From CAZVGZ01 sp964627605 (GTDB taxonomy: Bacteria; Latescibacterota; MWCZ01; CAZVGZ01): DNA of 64,000 bases. The translations under genes and the position numbers were made by a program. Positions 26,789-36,559 of this stretch are shown piece by piece. Each line of letters begins with the position of its first letter. The first letter of the stretch is position 1. Where the stretch lies: NCBI GenBank assembly GCA_964627605.1, contig CAZVGZ010000002.1:1-64000 (forward strand), given 5' to 3'. The notes beneath the pieces were generated by a model that worked only from the letters and a program-made list of their open reading frames with translations, did not search any database and was not told the DNA's origin.

Positions 26789-28512
26789 AACATCTTCGAC
26801 TGGCGTTAGCGCAGGTCAACCTCAGAGTTGGCGACCTCGATCGCAACGTGGAAAAAATCATAGCGTGGACGGCCCGCGCACGGGATGCTGGCTGCGATAT
26901 AGTCGCGTTTCCCGAACTGGCCACTCTGGGGTATCCGCCAGAGGACCTTCTGTTTCGGCCCCATGTGATCGACGCCAACCTGGCAGCGCGCGATGAGATC
27001 GTAACCGCGACATCGGGCATCGTCTCCCTATTCGGATTCGTCGACGCGACTGACGATCTGTACAACGCAGCTGCCATAGCCGCTGACGGCCAGCTTATAG
27101 GCACCTACCACAAACAGCTGCTGCCCAACTATGGTGTATTTGATGAAAACCGCTACTTCCAGGCCGGTTCCGGCGGTTGCGTCTACCGCATCGACGAAAC
27201 AGTCATCGGAGTAAACATCTGCGAGGACATCTGGCATCCAGGTGGACCAGCTGATGAGCAGGCTCTTGCAGGCAACGCTGAGGTGATATTCAACCTCTCT
27301 GCCTCACCTTATTTCGCCGGCAAAATCGCCAGTCGCGACCAGATGATAGCCACACGAGCGACTGACAACCTGGCTGTTGTGGCGCTGGTGAATATCGTAG
27401 GCGGGCAGGACGAGCTGGTGTTTGACGGTGGCAGCATTATCGTGGATCCCACAGGCCGAACCATCGCCTCTGGGCGGCAGTTTGAGGAGGATCTGGTGGT
27501 GGCGGACATCCCGCTCGACGGGATATTCCGTCAGCGATTGCGTGACACTCGCCGCAGAAAAGCCAAGCAGGAAAAACCTGAAGCGATATCGGAGATCCCA
27601 ATAGAGATTGCGTCACCGTCGAACCTGAGCAACGTCACTGCACCACTGGGACCGCGCCTCGAAAGACTGTCGGAGATGTATCAAGCGCTCTGTCTGGGCG
27701 TGAGAGACTACGTCGAGAAAAACGGGTTCAAGCAATCTGTAGTGGCGCTCTCAGGGGGGATCGATTCGACTCTGACAGCCGCCATCGCCGCCGATGCCTT
27801 GGGACCCGAAAACGTTTTGGGCGTCACGATGCCTTCCAGGTACTCCAGCGACGGCGCCCGATCGGACGCCGAACTCTTGGCTGAAAACTTCGGGCTGGAG
27901 TTTCACACGATTCCCATAGAACCGCCTTTTGTCACTCTGTTGGATATCCTAGAAAAGCCTTTCGCGGGAACCGAGCCAAACGAGGCGGAGGAGAACATTC
28001 AGGCGCGCCTTAGGGGCCTGATTATTATGGCGCTCTCCAACAAGTTCGGCTGGTTGGTTCTAACTACAGGCAACAAGTCAGAAATGTCGGTGGGATACGC
28101 CACGCTCTACGGCGATATGGCAGGCGGCTTCGCGGTTCTCAAAGACGTCTACAAGACCGCAGTGTTTGAGCTGGCAAAGTGGAGAAACCAGCAACCCGGC
28201 GGGGTAGTGATACCCCAATCCACAATCGACCGACCACCCTCAGCAGAGCTCAGACCCGACCAGCGCGACGACGACTCTTTGCCGCCCTACGATGTTCTGG
28301 ATGCGATCTTGGAGGCCTACGTCGAAGAGGATGCATCTTTGGGCGAGATTGCGGCGATGGGCTTCGACGAAGTGGTTATTCGCGATGTGATTCGCATGGT
28401 TGACCGAGCCGAATACAAACGCCGTCAGGCACCCCCAGGTATCAAAATCACCCCCCGCGCGTTCGGTAAAGACCGCCGGGTGCCGATCTCAAACAGAACC
28501 CCGATCGGTTAG
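26785..28512 (+). CDS. nadE: Glutamine-dependent NAD(+) synthetase
   Basis: A 575-residue two-domain enzyme that amidates nicotinic acid adenine dinucleotide using ammonia from glutamine. The N-terminal nitrilase-type glutaminase has the triad E44 (FPELATLGYPPEDLL), K110 (YHKQLLPNYGVFDE) and C146 (GVNICEDIW). The synthetase domain has the PP-loop ALSGGIDSTLTAAI (323-328 SGGIDS), then TTGNKSEMSVGY and GDMAGGF. GAAGGA precedes the ATG. It is translationally coupled to the preceding membrane-protein gene. Confidence 0.97.
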   Translation: MKHLRLALAQVNLRVGDLDRNVEKIIAWTARARDAGCDIVAFPELATLGYPPEDLLFRPHVIDANLAARDEIVTATSGIVSLFGFVDATDDLYNAAAIAADGQLIGTYHKQLLPNYGVFDENRYFQAGSGGCVYRIDETVIGVNICEDIWHPGGPADEQALAGNAEVIFNLSASPYFAGKIASRDQMIATRATDNLAVVALVNIVGGQDELVFDGGSIIVDPTGRTIASGRQFEEDLVVADIPLDGIFRQRLRDTRRRKAKQEKPEAISEIPIEIASPSNLSNVTAPLGPRLERLSEMYQALCLGVRDYVEKNGFKQSVVALSGGIDSTLTAAIAADALGPENVLGVTMPSRYSSDGARSDAELLAENFGLEFHTIPIEPPFVTLLDILEKPFAGTEPNEAEENIQARLRGLIIMALSNKFGWLVLTTGNKSEMSVGYATLYGDMAGGFAVLKDVYKTAVFELAKWRNQQPGGVVIPQSTIDRPPSAELRPDQRDDDSLPPYDVLDAILEAYVEEDASLGEIAAMGFDEVVIRDVIRMVDRAEYKRRQAPPGIKITPRAFGKDRRVPISNRTPIG

Positions 28513-28584
28513 CTCTTTGGCGCACTGGGCATCATAACCCGTCCAGCAGAAGCGTACTGCACGAGTTATTCCGAGTCTGCCAAC

Positions 28585-29026
28585 ATGAACCAAGTCACTT
28601 TCAGGAATGCGAAAGAAGAGGGCAGCGAATTTGCATTCACCGTTAAGGAAAGCGCTTTCAGGGAGTACATTAAAGAAAGAGTGGGGATGGGATGACCAAG
28701 AGCAGCGTCTCCTTCACGACCGGCGGTTCAGTACCGAGAGCTTCAGGATAGTCGTCGTGGCCGACGTAGACGTCGGTTTCATGGACATCGTTGAGGAACC
28801 CGACTGCCCCCGGGTAAACCAGCTATTTATTCTACCCAGTTTCCACAGCCAGGGCATCGGCGACCAGTGCATGGCCCAGGTGATCGACGAAGCCTCCCAA
28901 CAATAGCTACCTGTCCGCCTCCGCGTAATGAAAGTCAACCCACGTGCGATGTCGTTCTATCAAAACTTGGGATTCATACCCCTCGGCGAAACCGACACCC
29001 ATTTTCTTCTGGAGCGGATCGAATAG
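28585..29026 (+). pseudogene. GNAT-family N-acetyltransferase, disrupted by a frameshift and a stop
   Basis: Three consecutive frame segments rebuild one acetyltransferase. MNQVTFRNAKEEGSEFAF to FREYIKERV lies in the first frame. After a shift near 28680, WGWDDQEQRLLHDRRF, VDVGFMDIVEE and LFILPSFHSQGIGDQCMAQV (the acetyl-CoA site) continue in a second frame. An in-frame TAG at 28904-28906 interrupts before RVMKVNPRAMSFYQNLGF and the final LLERIE. Both lesions lie in conserved parts, so the protein is unlikely to be made. Confidence 0.8.
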
Positions 29027-29076
29027 TTCATTGGAGTTTCGTGCCAAACACCGAGTGTTCACGACGGGAGGACGCA

Positions 29077-29561
29077 ATGCACAACGTGGAAAAAACCGAC
29101 AGCAGCTTGGCAGGTATCTATGGGGCGCTGATGACTCACTACTTTCACCAGGACGGATCAATATGGAATCGGATCTGCACGCTCATGGCCCTTCAACTCG
29201 TTGTTGTTGGTGGAGCCTTACGGATGCACGATGTAAGAGGGTAGCGCTGCTCTTGCTGGTGATCGGGGTTGTGTGGACGATGTTGGTATGGCTCATCGTG
29301 ATGCGACACCGCGAAATACGGTACAGCAATCTTGAGGTGATGGATGGAATCATCCAGCTAGCGTTGCCCAAGAGCCCGGTGCAAGTGAGAAGTGACGACC
29401 GCCCGGTCTGGTTAGCTCGGCCATCAAAAGTGTGGTGGCGAAGGCGGTTTTTTCGAGGGAAAGCCTTGCACCGATTCATATTTATCGGGTTTGGGATCGG
29501 AGATGCTGGTCTGATCGCCATCCTTCTAATCTGCCCCGAACTACTGCCCTCCTTGGCGTAG
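29077..29561 (+). pseudogene. Frameshifted small integral-membrane protein
   Basis: The first half (ATG 29077, ribosome site GGGAGG) reads TDSSLAGIYGALMTHYFH, then WNRICTLMALQLVVVGGAL, and stops at 29244. The second half continues in another frame with CKRVALLLLVIGVVWTMLVW, MRHREIRYSNLEVMDG, then ALHRFIFIGFGIGDAGLIAI, ending at 29561. Joined, they give a protein of about 160 residues with a soluble N-terminus and three membrane segments. The family is not identified. A single frameshift near 29225 explains the break. Confidence 0.6.
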
Positions 29562-30113
29562 CTACCACCTGCCAGGCGGGCCGCCACCTGGGCCACGACC
29601 AGATGGCCTACCACCGCCCATCTGGCGCTGCGGTCGCCCGTCGCCGCCGCACGGTTGCCATGTTGGGTCGTCAAATTTTTCGCGCTGCTCGTCGGTGAGG
29701 ACAGGGTGTACAGCGTGAATCGCCGCAATTCTCGCCATGTCTATCTCCATCAACAGCGCATACTTGCTTTCCAGCTTCTGTTGGATCGCAGGTATGTTGT
29801 GTGGCGACTCGGCCATCGCGCCCCGCAAGTCTAACTCGGTGCGACTGACCGCTGCTCGACTGGTGATGAGAGACTCTTGAAGGTCTTTCTGTATCTGCCC
29901 GATCTGGCGACGCTGATCGCCGTTCAAGTCCAACGCTGCGAGCCTGGCAAGCACCCTCACACCCATCCCAACCGGAATCTGTGACGCCATTGCTGACCTC
30001 GACCCAGAACCGTATGGTTTGCTTCGGGAACGTCTGGAGTTTGAGCACGAAATCAGTGTGCTACTCACCAAAAACAGGGCGACGTACATCTCCACATTTC
30101 TACGAAATTTCAC
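29562..30113 (-). CDS. Spy/CpxP-like (LTXXQ) lipoprotein
   Basis: A 183-residue envelope protein. The GTG start at 30113 follows AGGAGG nine bases upstream. The N-terminus has a lipobox (FLVSSTLISC). Two LTXXQ-type motifs (LNGDQRRQIGQIQKDLQ and LTDEQREKFDD) frame a helical hairpin as in Spy and CpxP periplasmic stress proteins, and a Gly/Arg/Pro-rich tail follows. It probably acts as a periplasmic chaperone or metal/stress sensor. It is downstream of a second LTXXQ protein on the same strand. Sequence identity between the two is modest outside the motifs. Confidence 0.8.
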   Translation of the reverse strand: MKFRRNVEMYVALFLVSSTLISCSNSRRSRSKPYGSGSRSAMASQIPVGMGVRVLARLAALDLNGDQRRQIGQIQKDLQESLITSRAAVSRTELDLRGAMAESPHNIPAIQQKLESKYALLMEIDMARIAAIHAVHPVLTDEQREKFDDPTWQPCGGDGRPQRQMGGGRPSGRGPGGGPPGRW

Positions 30114-30173
30114 AGCGAGTTCCCTCCTAGACATCAGAGCGGCCTGAAGCTACAGACCGCCCTTCAGCGACTA

Positions 30174-30683
30174 CTACCTCAACCAATCCCGTTCTCCACC
30201 ACCTCGTCTCTCATGCCGTCGGCCCCTATTCTCAGGGCCGCCCATACCCATGTGTGGCTTGAATCGGTCGAACTTCGCTTTCTGCTCGTCAGTGAGCAGA
30301 GAACGGATCTGCTGATGCGCACGAATCTGCGCCATGCGCATTCCCACGCGCACATCAGCGATCTCGCGGAGTTTGGACTCCACCCGTCCCATATCCGGGT
30401 CGCCGGTTACCAGCAGCTCGTGAAGCTCGACTGCCTTCAACTCAGCCTGACTGCGCTGTTCGATGCTGGATTTGCGCTGAGCGAGCTTGATTGCGCGCAT
30501 CTGGCTGTACTGCTCGTTCGTGAGATTTAGGTCGGCCATCATCCTCTCGCGCCTTGGAGGTCCGTCACCGCCGGGTTTCATTCCCTGATGGCGGCCCCCT
30601 CGGCCAGGCCCACGCTGTGCATGTGCCAAACTCCCTGCAAGCACCACCAACGCCGCCAATGCCACTGTTCTGGTCGTTCTCAT
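30174..30683 (-). CDS. Spy/CpxP-like (LTXXQ) periplasmic protein
   Basis: A 169-residue protein with a classical signal peptide (VALAALVVLAGSLAHAQ) from ATG 30683, preceded by GGAGGTGATGAG. The mature part is helical with LTNEQYSQMRAIKLAQRKSS and LTDEQKAKFDRFKP, the two LTXXQ motifs of the family. It is rich in Gly, Arg, Met and His at both ends (GRGGRHQGMKPGGDG), which could bind metal. It forms a likely two-gene operon with the next LTXXQ lipoprotein. A sensor kinase or extracytoplasmic sigma factor of the usual partner type is not in the window. Confidence 0.82.
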   Translation of the reverse strand: MRTTRTVALAALVVLAGSLAHAQRGPGRGGRHQGMKPGGDGPPRRERMMADLNLTNEQYSQMRAIKLAQRKSSIEQRSQAELKAVELHELLVTGDPDMGRVESKLREIADVRVGMRMAQIRAHQQIRSLLTDEQKAKFDRFKPHMGMGGPENRGRRHERRGGGERDWLR

Positions 30684-30867
30684 CTCATCACCTCCGTGAT
30701 TGAAATAGGTTTCTTGCTCTTTCACACACTAGAACGGATTGGTCCCGGAAGATATTGTGTCCGCCAGCGAGATATGGGATCGCTCCTTGGGTTTGAGACG
30801 TATGCCACGTACCGTTGAAGTAGTCGCCGCGCGTTGGTTTCCGCGTGTTACCTCACTGACGACAGAC

Positions 30868-32190
30868 ATGGATACAAAATTTGGGGGAGTTGATTTGCCC
30901 AGCAGCCCACCGCGTACGGTCACAACCCTTGAGAACGGCCTGACGGTCATAGTTGAAGAGGTTCATTACGCCCCGGTAGTAAGCGGATGGGCATGGTACC
31001 GCGTTGGTTCGCGCAACGAAGTGAGCGGTATAACCGGAGCATCACACTGGGTTGAACACCTTCTATTCAAGCCCACCAAACAGTTCCCCGACGACAGTAG
31101 AGACCGGCAGGTGGCGTGCGCTGGCGGGGTTGCCAACGGATTCACATGGCTCGACGAAACCACCTACTACGCCACCGTCCCCAAAGGGGATGAAGATCTT
31201 CTGTTCAGGATAGAAGCCGACCGGCTCGCCAACTCGGTTTTCGATCCAGAAGTGATCGAAACAGAGCGAACAGTAATCATCAGCGAGCGGCAGGGCGGAG
31301 AGAACCAGCCCACGCTCCTCCTCAGTGAAGAGGTGTCCGCAGCAGCTTTTCGCGTCCACAGCTACGGACACGACACCATCGGTCACTTGTGCGACCTTGA
31401 GACCATGACACCAGACGACCTTCTATCCCACTACAACCGCTACTACGTTCCAGGCAACGCGACCATAGTTGTGGTTGGCGACTGCGAAGCGAAGCAGGTG
31501 TTGGGGCGGATCACCGAACTTTTCGGCCAAATCCTCGCAGGCGATCCGATACCTGAAGCCAGATGTGTAGAGCCGCCGCAGCGCGGTGAGCGCCGCGTGG
31601 TCGTGAATGGCGATGGAGCGACATCCTATTTGCAGATCGCTTACCATGGCCCCAAAGCCTCTGATCCCGATTTTTTCCCGACGGCTGTCGCCTGTACGCT
31701 CCTAGGGGATGCCGGTTCGTTTATGTTTGACTCCAGACCCAACTCGCGCAGTTCGCGGCTCTGGAAAGCGCTCGTCGACGGCGGGTTGACAGCAGACGTT
31801 TCGGTCTCGTTCGAGCCGACGATAGATCCAGGTCTGATCGTAATAGGGACAACGGCGCTGCCTCAAGTGTCACTTGAGGCGGTGGAGCAATCAGTAGACG
31901 ATATAGTACACGATATGTGCGAGAGTGTCGTGCCAGCAGCGGAACTCGAAAAAGCCAAGAAACAGAGTAGAGCCGCTTTGGTACTCGGCAGCGAGACTAT
32001 CACTAATCGAGCTCTTGCGCTGGGGATGGCAGCCACGGTGGCGTCGCTCGAATGGTTGGACGGGTATGACAGAGCGATCTCGGCGGTCACAACAGAAGAT
32101 ATTCGGCGCGTTGCAAACCGATATCTGATTGATGACAATCGTGTAGTCGGGCAGTATCGACCGACAGGTGCCACCGGAGGTCGGGAATGA
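30868..32190 (+). CDS. M16-family zinc peptidase, catalytic subunit
   Basis: A 440-residue pitrilysin/mitochondrial-processing-peptidase-like protein. The inverted zinc motif HxxEH is HWVEH (residues 60-64), and ETERTVIISERQGGENQP carries the downstream Glu ligand. Typical M16 segments include YYVPGNATIVVVGD and a second half without zinc ligands. ATG 30868 fits the family start; TTG 30895 with GGGGGAG upstream is also plausible, and the frame is open to 30739. No signal peptide is visible at the chosen start. The stop overlaps the next gene by four bases, so the two subunits are made together. Confidence 0.9.
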   Translation: MDTKFGGVDLPSSPPRTVTTLENGLTVIVEEVHYAPVVSGWAWYRVGSRNEVSGITGASHWVEHLLFKPTKQFPDDSRDRQVACAGGVANGFTWLDETTYYATVPKGDEDLLFRIEADRLANSVFDPEVIETERTVIISERQGGENQPTLLLSEEVSAAAFRVHSYGHDTIGHLCDLETMTPDDLLSHYNRYYVPGNATIVVVGDCEAKQVLGRITELFGQILAGDPIPEARCVEPPQRGERRVVVNGDGATSYLQIAYHGPKASDPDFFPTAVACTLLGDAGSFMFDSRPNSRSSRLWKALVDGGLTADVSVSFEPTIDPGLIVIGTTALPQVSLEAVEQSVDDIVHDMCESVVPAAELEKAKKQSRAALVLGSETITNRALALGMAATVASLEWLDGYDRAISAVTTEDIRRVANRYLIDDNRVVGQYRPTGATGGRE

Positions 32191-33467
32191 CACTGCCGGA
32201 CAGAAGCGCAGTCCTGTCTGCTGAGTCGATTGACAGGCGGGTTTTGGAAGAAGGGGTGGTCCTTTTGATGCGTCGCCACCCACACTCCCGTTCGGTGGTT
32301 GTTGGCATATCGGTGGCCTCAGGGGCGGCGGACGATCCAGATGACCGGCTGGGGCTGGCCGAATGTACAGCAGAAATGCTCATGCGCGGCTCAGAAAAGA
32401 TGAGCGCTGACGTTCTCAACGAAGAGGTGGAATCGGTCGGCGCCTCCCTCGGCGCAGCGAGTGGCCTCCATACAACGGGCCTCACCGCAACTTGCCTGGC
32501 TGAGGATTTTTCGCATCTTTTAGACCTCATAGAGCAGACGCTTACTGAGCCCAAGTTTCCTGATTCAGAGCTTGAAAAAGTCAAGTCTGAGATGCTAACC
32601 GGCCTCTTTGAACGCGATCACGACACCAGACAGACTGCTGTGATGCAGGTGCATCGGCTTGCCTATCCCACGGACCACCCCTATTCGCGGCCACCTGATG
32701 GGTTTTTTGATACCGTCGAAGCGATCACCAGGGACGACTTAGTCGCGCATCACAGCGAGCACCTCTGTCGCAGACCGGTAATTGTCACGGTTGTAGGCGC
32801 GATCGAACCTGACGAGGTCGAAGCCCAGGTGCGGACCACGCTCGGTAGTTGGGTAGCGGCTCGGTTATCTGCTCAAAACACGCCGGACGCCCCGCCACTT
32901 TCAGAGGTCGCAACGGAGCGGTTGGTGATCCCAGGCAAAACACAGAGCGACCTGATCATCGGTGTCCCTGGTCCGAGGCGTGGTGATGATGACTACCTTG
33001 CCGCCCGCATCGGCAATCTCGCATTGGGCGGCTTCGGGCTCATGGGGAGGTTGGGGAAAGTGGTTCGTGAAGAGCACGGCCTAGCCTACTACGCATCCAG
33101 CGCCCTCAACGGTGGTGCTGGTCCTGGTTTGTGGATGGTGTACGCCGGAGTGGACCCAAACAGTGTCGATCAGGTGGTCGGTTTGTGCCGAAGCGAGATG
33201 CAGCGGTTGGCGAGTGAGCCTCTTTCTGGTGAAGAGATGGACGATTGCGCTTCCAACTTTACAGGATCGCTTCCGATGCAGCTTGAGAGCAACGGTGGTG
33301 TCGCGCAAACCCTTGGCGATATGGAGTGGTACGGGCTCGGCCTCGACTACGTCGAGCGATATCCTTCGCTGATACGTTCGATAACCGCCGATCAGGTGAT
33401 GGAGACAGCAATGCGCTACCTGGGCCAACCTAACTACGCGCTGGCGATTGCTGGACCGAACGCCTAG
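32187..33467 (+). CDS. M16-family peptidase-like protein, non-catalytic partner subunit
   Basis: A 426-residue M16 homologue lacking the zinc site: GLAECTAEMLMRG stands where HxxEH would be. It retains the partner-subunit features, including a glycine-rich loop (AIPFGFGLMGRLGKVVREE-like region around 290) and YYASSALNGGAGPG. As in two-chain M16 peptidases, the inactive chain should pair with the active chain encoded just before it and shape the peptide chamber. Translation is coupled by an ATGA overlap. The target peptide is unknown. Confidence 0.88.
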   Translation: MTLPDRSAVLSAESIDRRVLEEGVVLLMRRHPHSRSVVVGISVASGAADDPDDRLGLAECTAEMLMRGSEKMSADVLNEEVESVGASLGAASGLHTTGLTATCLAEDFSHLLDLIEQTLTEPKFPDSELEKVKSEMLTGLFERDHDTRQTAVMQVHRLAYPTDHPYSRPPDGFFDTVEAITRDDLVAHHSEHLCRRPVIVTVVGAIEPDEVEAQVRTTLGSWVAARLSAQNTPDAPPLSEVATERLVIPGKTQSDLIIGVPGPRRGDDDYLAARIGNLALGGFGLMGRLGKVVREEHGLAYYASSALNGGAGPGLWMVYAGVDPNSVDQVVGLCRSEMQRLASEPLSGEEMDDCASNFTGSLPMQLESNGGVAQTLGDMEWYGLGLDYVERYPSLIRSITADQVMETAMRYLGQPNYALAIAGPNA

Positions 33468-33592
33468 TCTGGTCTTCTTTGGAACTACGAACCAGCTCTG
33501 GTGCCCCTGCTTACCCCAGCGCAGTGGATCAACGCGGCAAACTATCAATACCCTTTTTCTTCCGAACCGCCTCACTGAGAGGATAGAATTAT

Positions 33593-34402
33593 ATGAACCA
33601 TAAACCTCCTCAACCGGAAATCGCTGAATCCAAGTTCGCCAAGCTTCTCAAACAAGTAGCGACTTTGTTTTCGATCGCAGCGGCGGCTGTGTTGATCGCA
33701 GGCGATGTTCTAAGCCGAAATCCCGATAGTAACTACTTTGCTGCTTCAAGCGCGTGGTTCGGCGGTGCTCTTCTACTTCTGTCGACGTCGGTCATCACTT
33801 CTCTGTGGTGGTTGTTGACCCTCAAACCACTCCTGCATCAAATCAGGTACAGCGAAGAAGCCTACATCTCCAAAAGCGCCAACGGTTGGATATGGATCGG
33901 ATTGGCGGCAACTATCGGTACTGGCGTTGGATGCTTGGCGCCTGGGATGGGGCTACAAAGGCTCATTGTTTGGGGGTTCTTGATGAGCATCCCCGGGTAC
34001 GTGCGGGCTATGAAAAAAGAGACGCTGCCTGGTGTCCTGGGCATTCTGGCGGTCCATCTGTTGGCGGTATCGGTCGCGGCAAATCTAAGCGGTTCCAGCG
34101 ACTCCTACCGCCTCATCGACGCAACGGTTTGGTGGCTGGTGGTGATGCCTGGGGTAGTCTGGGTGGGTTGCCTACTTATGACAGGGAAACTACTAAAACA
34201 GAGACGGCTGCCCTGGAAAACCGGTTTGACGCCGGTTGGTGTATGTTTGGTTCTGGTCGGCCTTTTCGCTCTACAGTCTGGGTCGGATAGCAGACTTAGG
34301 ACGTACCAAGCATCCGAAATGAACCGCTTTCTAAAAGAGAGCGGTACCAGCGCGGTGACAACAGAGAGCGATACAGTGTCGGTTGGTAACAGATCGCGTT
34401 AA
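33593..34402 (+). CDS. Integral membrane protein of unknown function
   Basis: A 269-residue protein with about six to seven predicted membrane segments (FSIAAAAVLIAGDVL, ALLLLSTSVITSLWWLLTL, IWIGLAATIGTGVGC, VLGILAVHLLAVSVAANL, WWLVVMPGVVWVGCLLM, VGVCLVLVGLFAL). Hydrophilic tails lie at both ends. AGAGGA lies before ATG 33593. It stands alone between the M16 pair and a convergent membrane-protein gene. I recognise no family or catalytic motif. Confidence 0.75.
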   Translation: MNHKPPQPEIAESKFAKLLKQVATLFSIAAAAVLIAGDVLSRNPDSNYFAASSAWFGGALLLLSTSVITSLWWLLTLKPLLHQIRYSEEAYISKSANGWIWIGLAATIGTGVGCLAPGMGLQRLIVWGFLMSIPGYVRAMKKETLPGVLGILAVHLLAVSVAANLSGSSDSYRLIDATVWWLVVMPGVVWVGCLLMTGKLLKQRRLPWKTGLTPVGVCLVLVGLFALQSGSDSRLRTYQASEMNRFLKESGTSAVTTESDTVSVGNRSR

Positions 34403-34412
34403 CTAGCCCCAG

Positions 34413-36485
34413 TTACGAAGGCGCGAAAACAGGAAACACTTTGTGGTCTATCCTCCCCAATACCGCCGCGACTACTAGCCACACCAAGACCGCCAGGAAC
34501 TCTCCCAAAATAAGCCCCATCGCCGCCGGTCTGAGATTAGTGTAACCTCTTTGGCCACCAAATTTCTGCACCAATGTTTTCACGAGCCAACCAAGGAATA
34601 CCGGAAACCAGATCTGCCGCGACGCCACTGTGTCCCCAATGACGAACCCCAAAGGGTAGATTGGCCACCACAGGAAGTGTCGATGCACGAACAGAAGCCC
34701 ACCCATCGCCAACGCGCCGCCAGCCATTGTCGCCAGAACCGTCCAGTCGGTGAAAACCATGTGACGCCTAAGCGCCGCTATCCTTTTCCAAAGCCAGTTG
34801 GTGCCTCCCCGAAACGGCCAATCCTGCAAGTTGATCCCGCCGTGATCGTAGGCCAGGTTCAAGATCGCCACATAGGAGACGACACACGCCACCAGAATTC
34901 CCAGCGCGACGCCGACGAGGACATGTTTCTGAGTTATGCGGTTTGAATGGGCGATTTTCAGGCTGTCGAACTGCTGCGGCATAATATTCGAGCGGTCGAA
35001 AAGCGCTACGAAATCGATGAACCCAACCATCGTGTACGTCTGTGGGGTGATGCGCGCTGTTCCCATGACTTTAGAAACGCCGTGCATCGGCACAAAACTA
35101 TCATAAACCCAAAGGAGCCCCGTGGCGGCGACAATTCGCGCCGCTACAATGGCAATCGCAAGGAAAAAAATCAGCAGCAGCACCGAGACCAACACATCCA
35201 TCCCAGCGGAGGTGGTCCACCCCAGGAAGAACGCTGTACCGCCTAGAAGCCCCCAGATCACCCAACCCTCATATGGAGGCTCATCTCTAACGATGCCTGT
35301 GGAGCGTCCTAGAGCCGCTCTACAGAGCTCCCTGATCCTTCCACGGGCAAGATAGAGGAAAAACGCAGCAGCCAGGAGTGTTGCGCCAACTTTCTGATAG
35401 CGCGACGCCAGATCGTAGCCAAACGTGTGCAGAGGCGACCACGACTGCGTGCCCCCTCCGATGCCTGTGGCGTGAAACAGGACCTCTTCAACCGCATATA
35501 CCCACTCAAACACCCAAACGCTCAGCGACACTTCGGCGCGAAGCAGGTAGCTGACTCCCAATACCGACCAGTACAGGTTGAACTTGATGTCACGAAGAAC
35601 GTTGAATGGTGGGTCCATGAGGAACGTCGAGCCGCTCATAAACGAACCCAGTTGGACACCGCTGAGCGATGGAACGGTCACCGCTGGGAAATATTGGGCC
35701 AGACCCGCTATTCCGTGAAGTGCAAACGGTATCGCTGCGGCAATCCACACGTACCGGTTTCTAAAAAATTCGCTGGCCCATGATGGGTGGGGATCGTCGC
35801 CGACTATCGTCAGCGGGATCTGTGCGAGCGGAAACTGGAGCCGCTCCGCATCCATCCACTGGTGGCGCAGCACCGATGTGAGCGACATGAGAATCAGATA
35901 GAGCGAAAAAACTAGAGTCGTCCACCATGCCAACGGCTCAATCCACAGTTCGTACGGAATCGACACCCCTTTTGGAGCCCCTTCAAAAAACCAAAGAACA
36001 GTCGTCTTGTGGGTGATCGCCATCCAGTCAGGGACGTGCCTGGCGTAAAGCATCAACCACTCATTGGCAGGCGTTGCGTAGTACGTCAATCCTACCAGGG
36101 TAGGGATCAACCGCGTGGCTAATCCTTCGGCGGGGATAGCCGATGGTACGAGCATCGTGATGTATGCCAGCAGAACTTCCTGACGTGTCAGCGCCAATCG
36201 ACCGGACCGAAGAAGCGTGTTGACCCCTAAAATCGCCAGGAAACACAGAAAAACACCGGTAGGCAGAAAATTGGATGCCAGAGGTGAAGCTTGGAGATAG
36301 ACATCGACGTAGGGGATGATGGAACTGAGAAACGCCACACCGACAAGGCCAACCACAACCCCACGCCACGGCGAACCACCAGCCGGTGCGATCGGTTGAG
36401 TTGTTTCAGCCGGCGACTGCGCTAAGTGACGCGGAGAGTTGGCTCGAATCTCGTCGAACGAATCGTGACCGTCAGTACTGGACAC
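34413..36485 (-). CDS. DUF6785/DUF6784-type polytopic membrane protein
   Basis: A 690-residue protein with about 14 membrane spans, a soluble N-terminal tail of about 40 residues, and signature stretches of the DUF6785 family (LTRQEVLLAYITMLVPSA, YYATPANEWLMLYARHVPDW, SVLRHQWMDAERLQFPLAQI). The family is common in Planctomycetes and related groups and resembles oligopeptide-transporter-like permeases, but its substrate is unknown. The GTG start at 36485 has GAGGA eight bases upstream. It follows the MFS gene by 74 bases on the same strand. It could transport a sugar or peptide-like compound. Confidence 0.82.
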   Translation of the reverse strand: MSSTDGHDSFDEIRANSPRHLAQSPAETTQPIAPAGGSPWRGVVVGLVGVAFLSSIIPYVDVYLQASPLASNFLPTGVFLCFLAILGVNTLLRSGRLALTRQEVLLAYITMLVPSAIPAEGLATRLIPTLVGLTYYATPANEWLMLYARHVPDWMAITHKTTVLWFFEGAPKGVSIPYELWIEPLAWWTTLVFSLYLILMSLTSVLRHQWMDAERLQFPLAQIPLTIVGDDPHPSWASEFFRNRYVWIAAAIPFALHGIAGLAQYFPAVTVPSLSGVQLGSFMSGSTFLMDPPFNVLRDIKFNLYWSVLGVSYLLRAEVSLSVWVFEWVYAVEEVLFHATGIGGGTQSWSPLHTFGYDLASRYQKVGATLLAAAFFLYLARGRIRELCRAALGRSTGIVRDEPPYEGWVIWGLLGGTAFFLGWTTSAGMDVLVSVLLLIFFLAIAIVAARIVAATGLLWVYDSFVPMHGVSKVMGTARITPQTYTMVGFIDFVALFDRSNIMPQQFDSLKIAHSNRITQKHVLVGVALGILVACVVSYVAILNLAYDHGGINLQDWPFRGGTNWLWKRIAALRRHMVFTDWTVLATMAGGALAMGGLLFVHRHFLWWPIYPLGFVIGDTVASRQIWFPVFLGWLVKTLVQKFGGQRGYTNLRPAAMGLILGEFLAVLVWLVVAAVLGRIDHKVFPVFAPS

Positions 36486-36559
36486 TGCAAATTCCTCACT
36501 TGACGTCGTGTGCGAACCGACCCAGATTGCCCTCAGACATCTGCACCAAACGATATACC

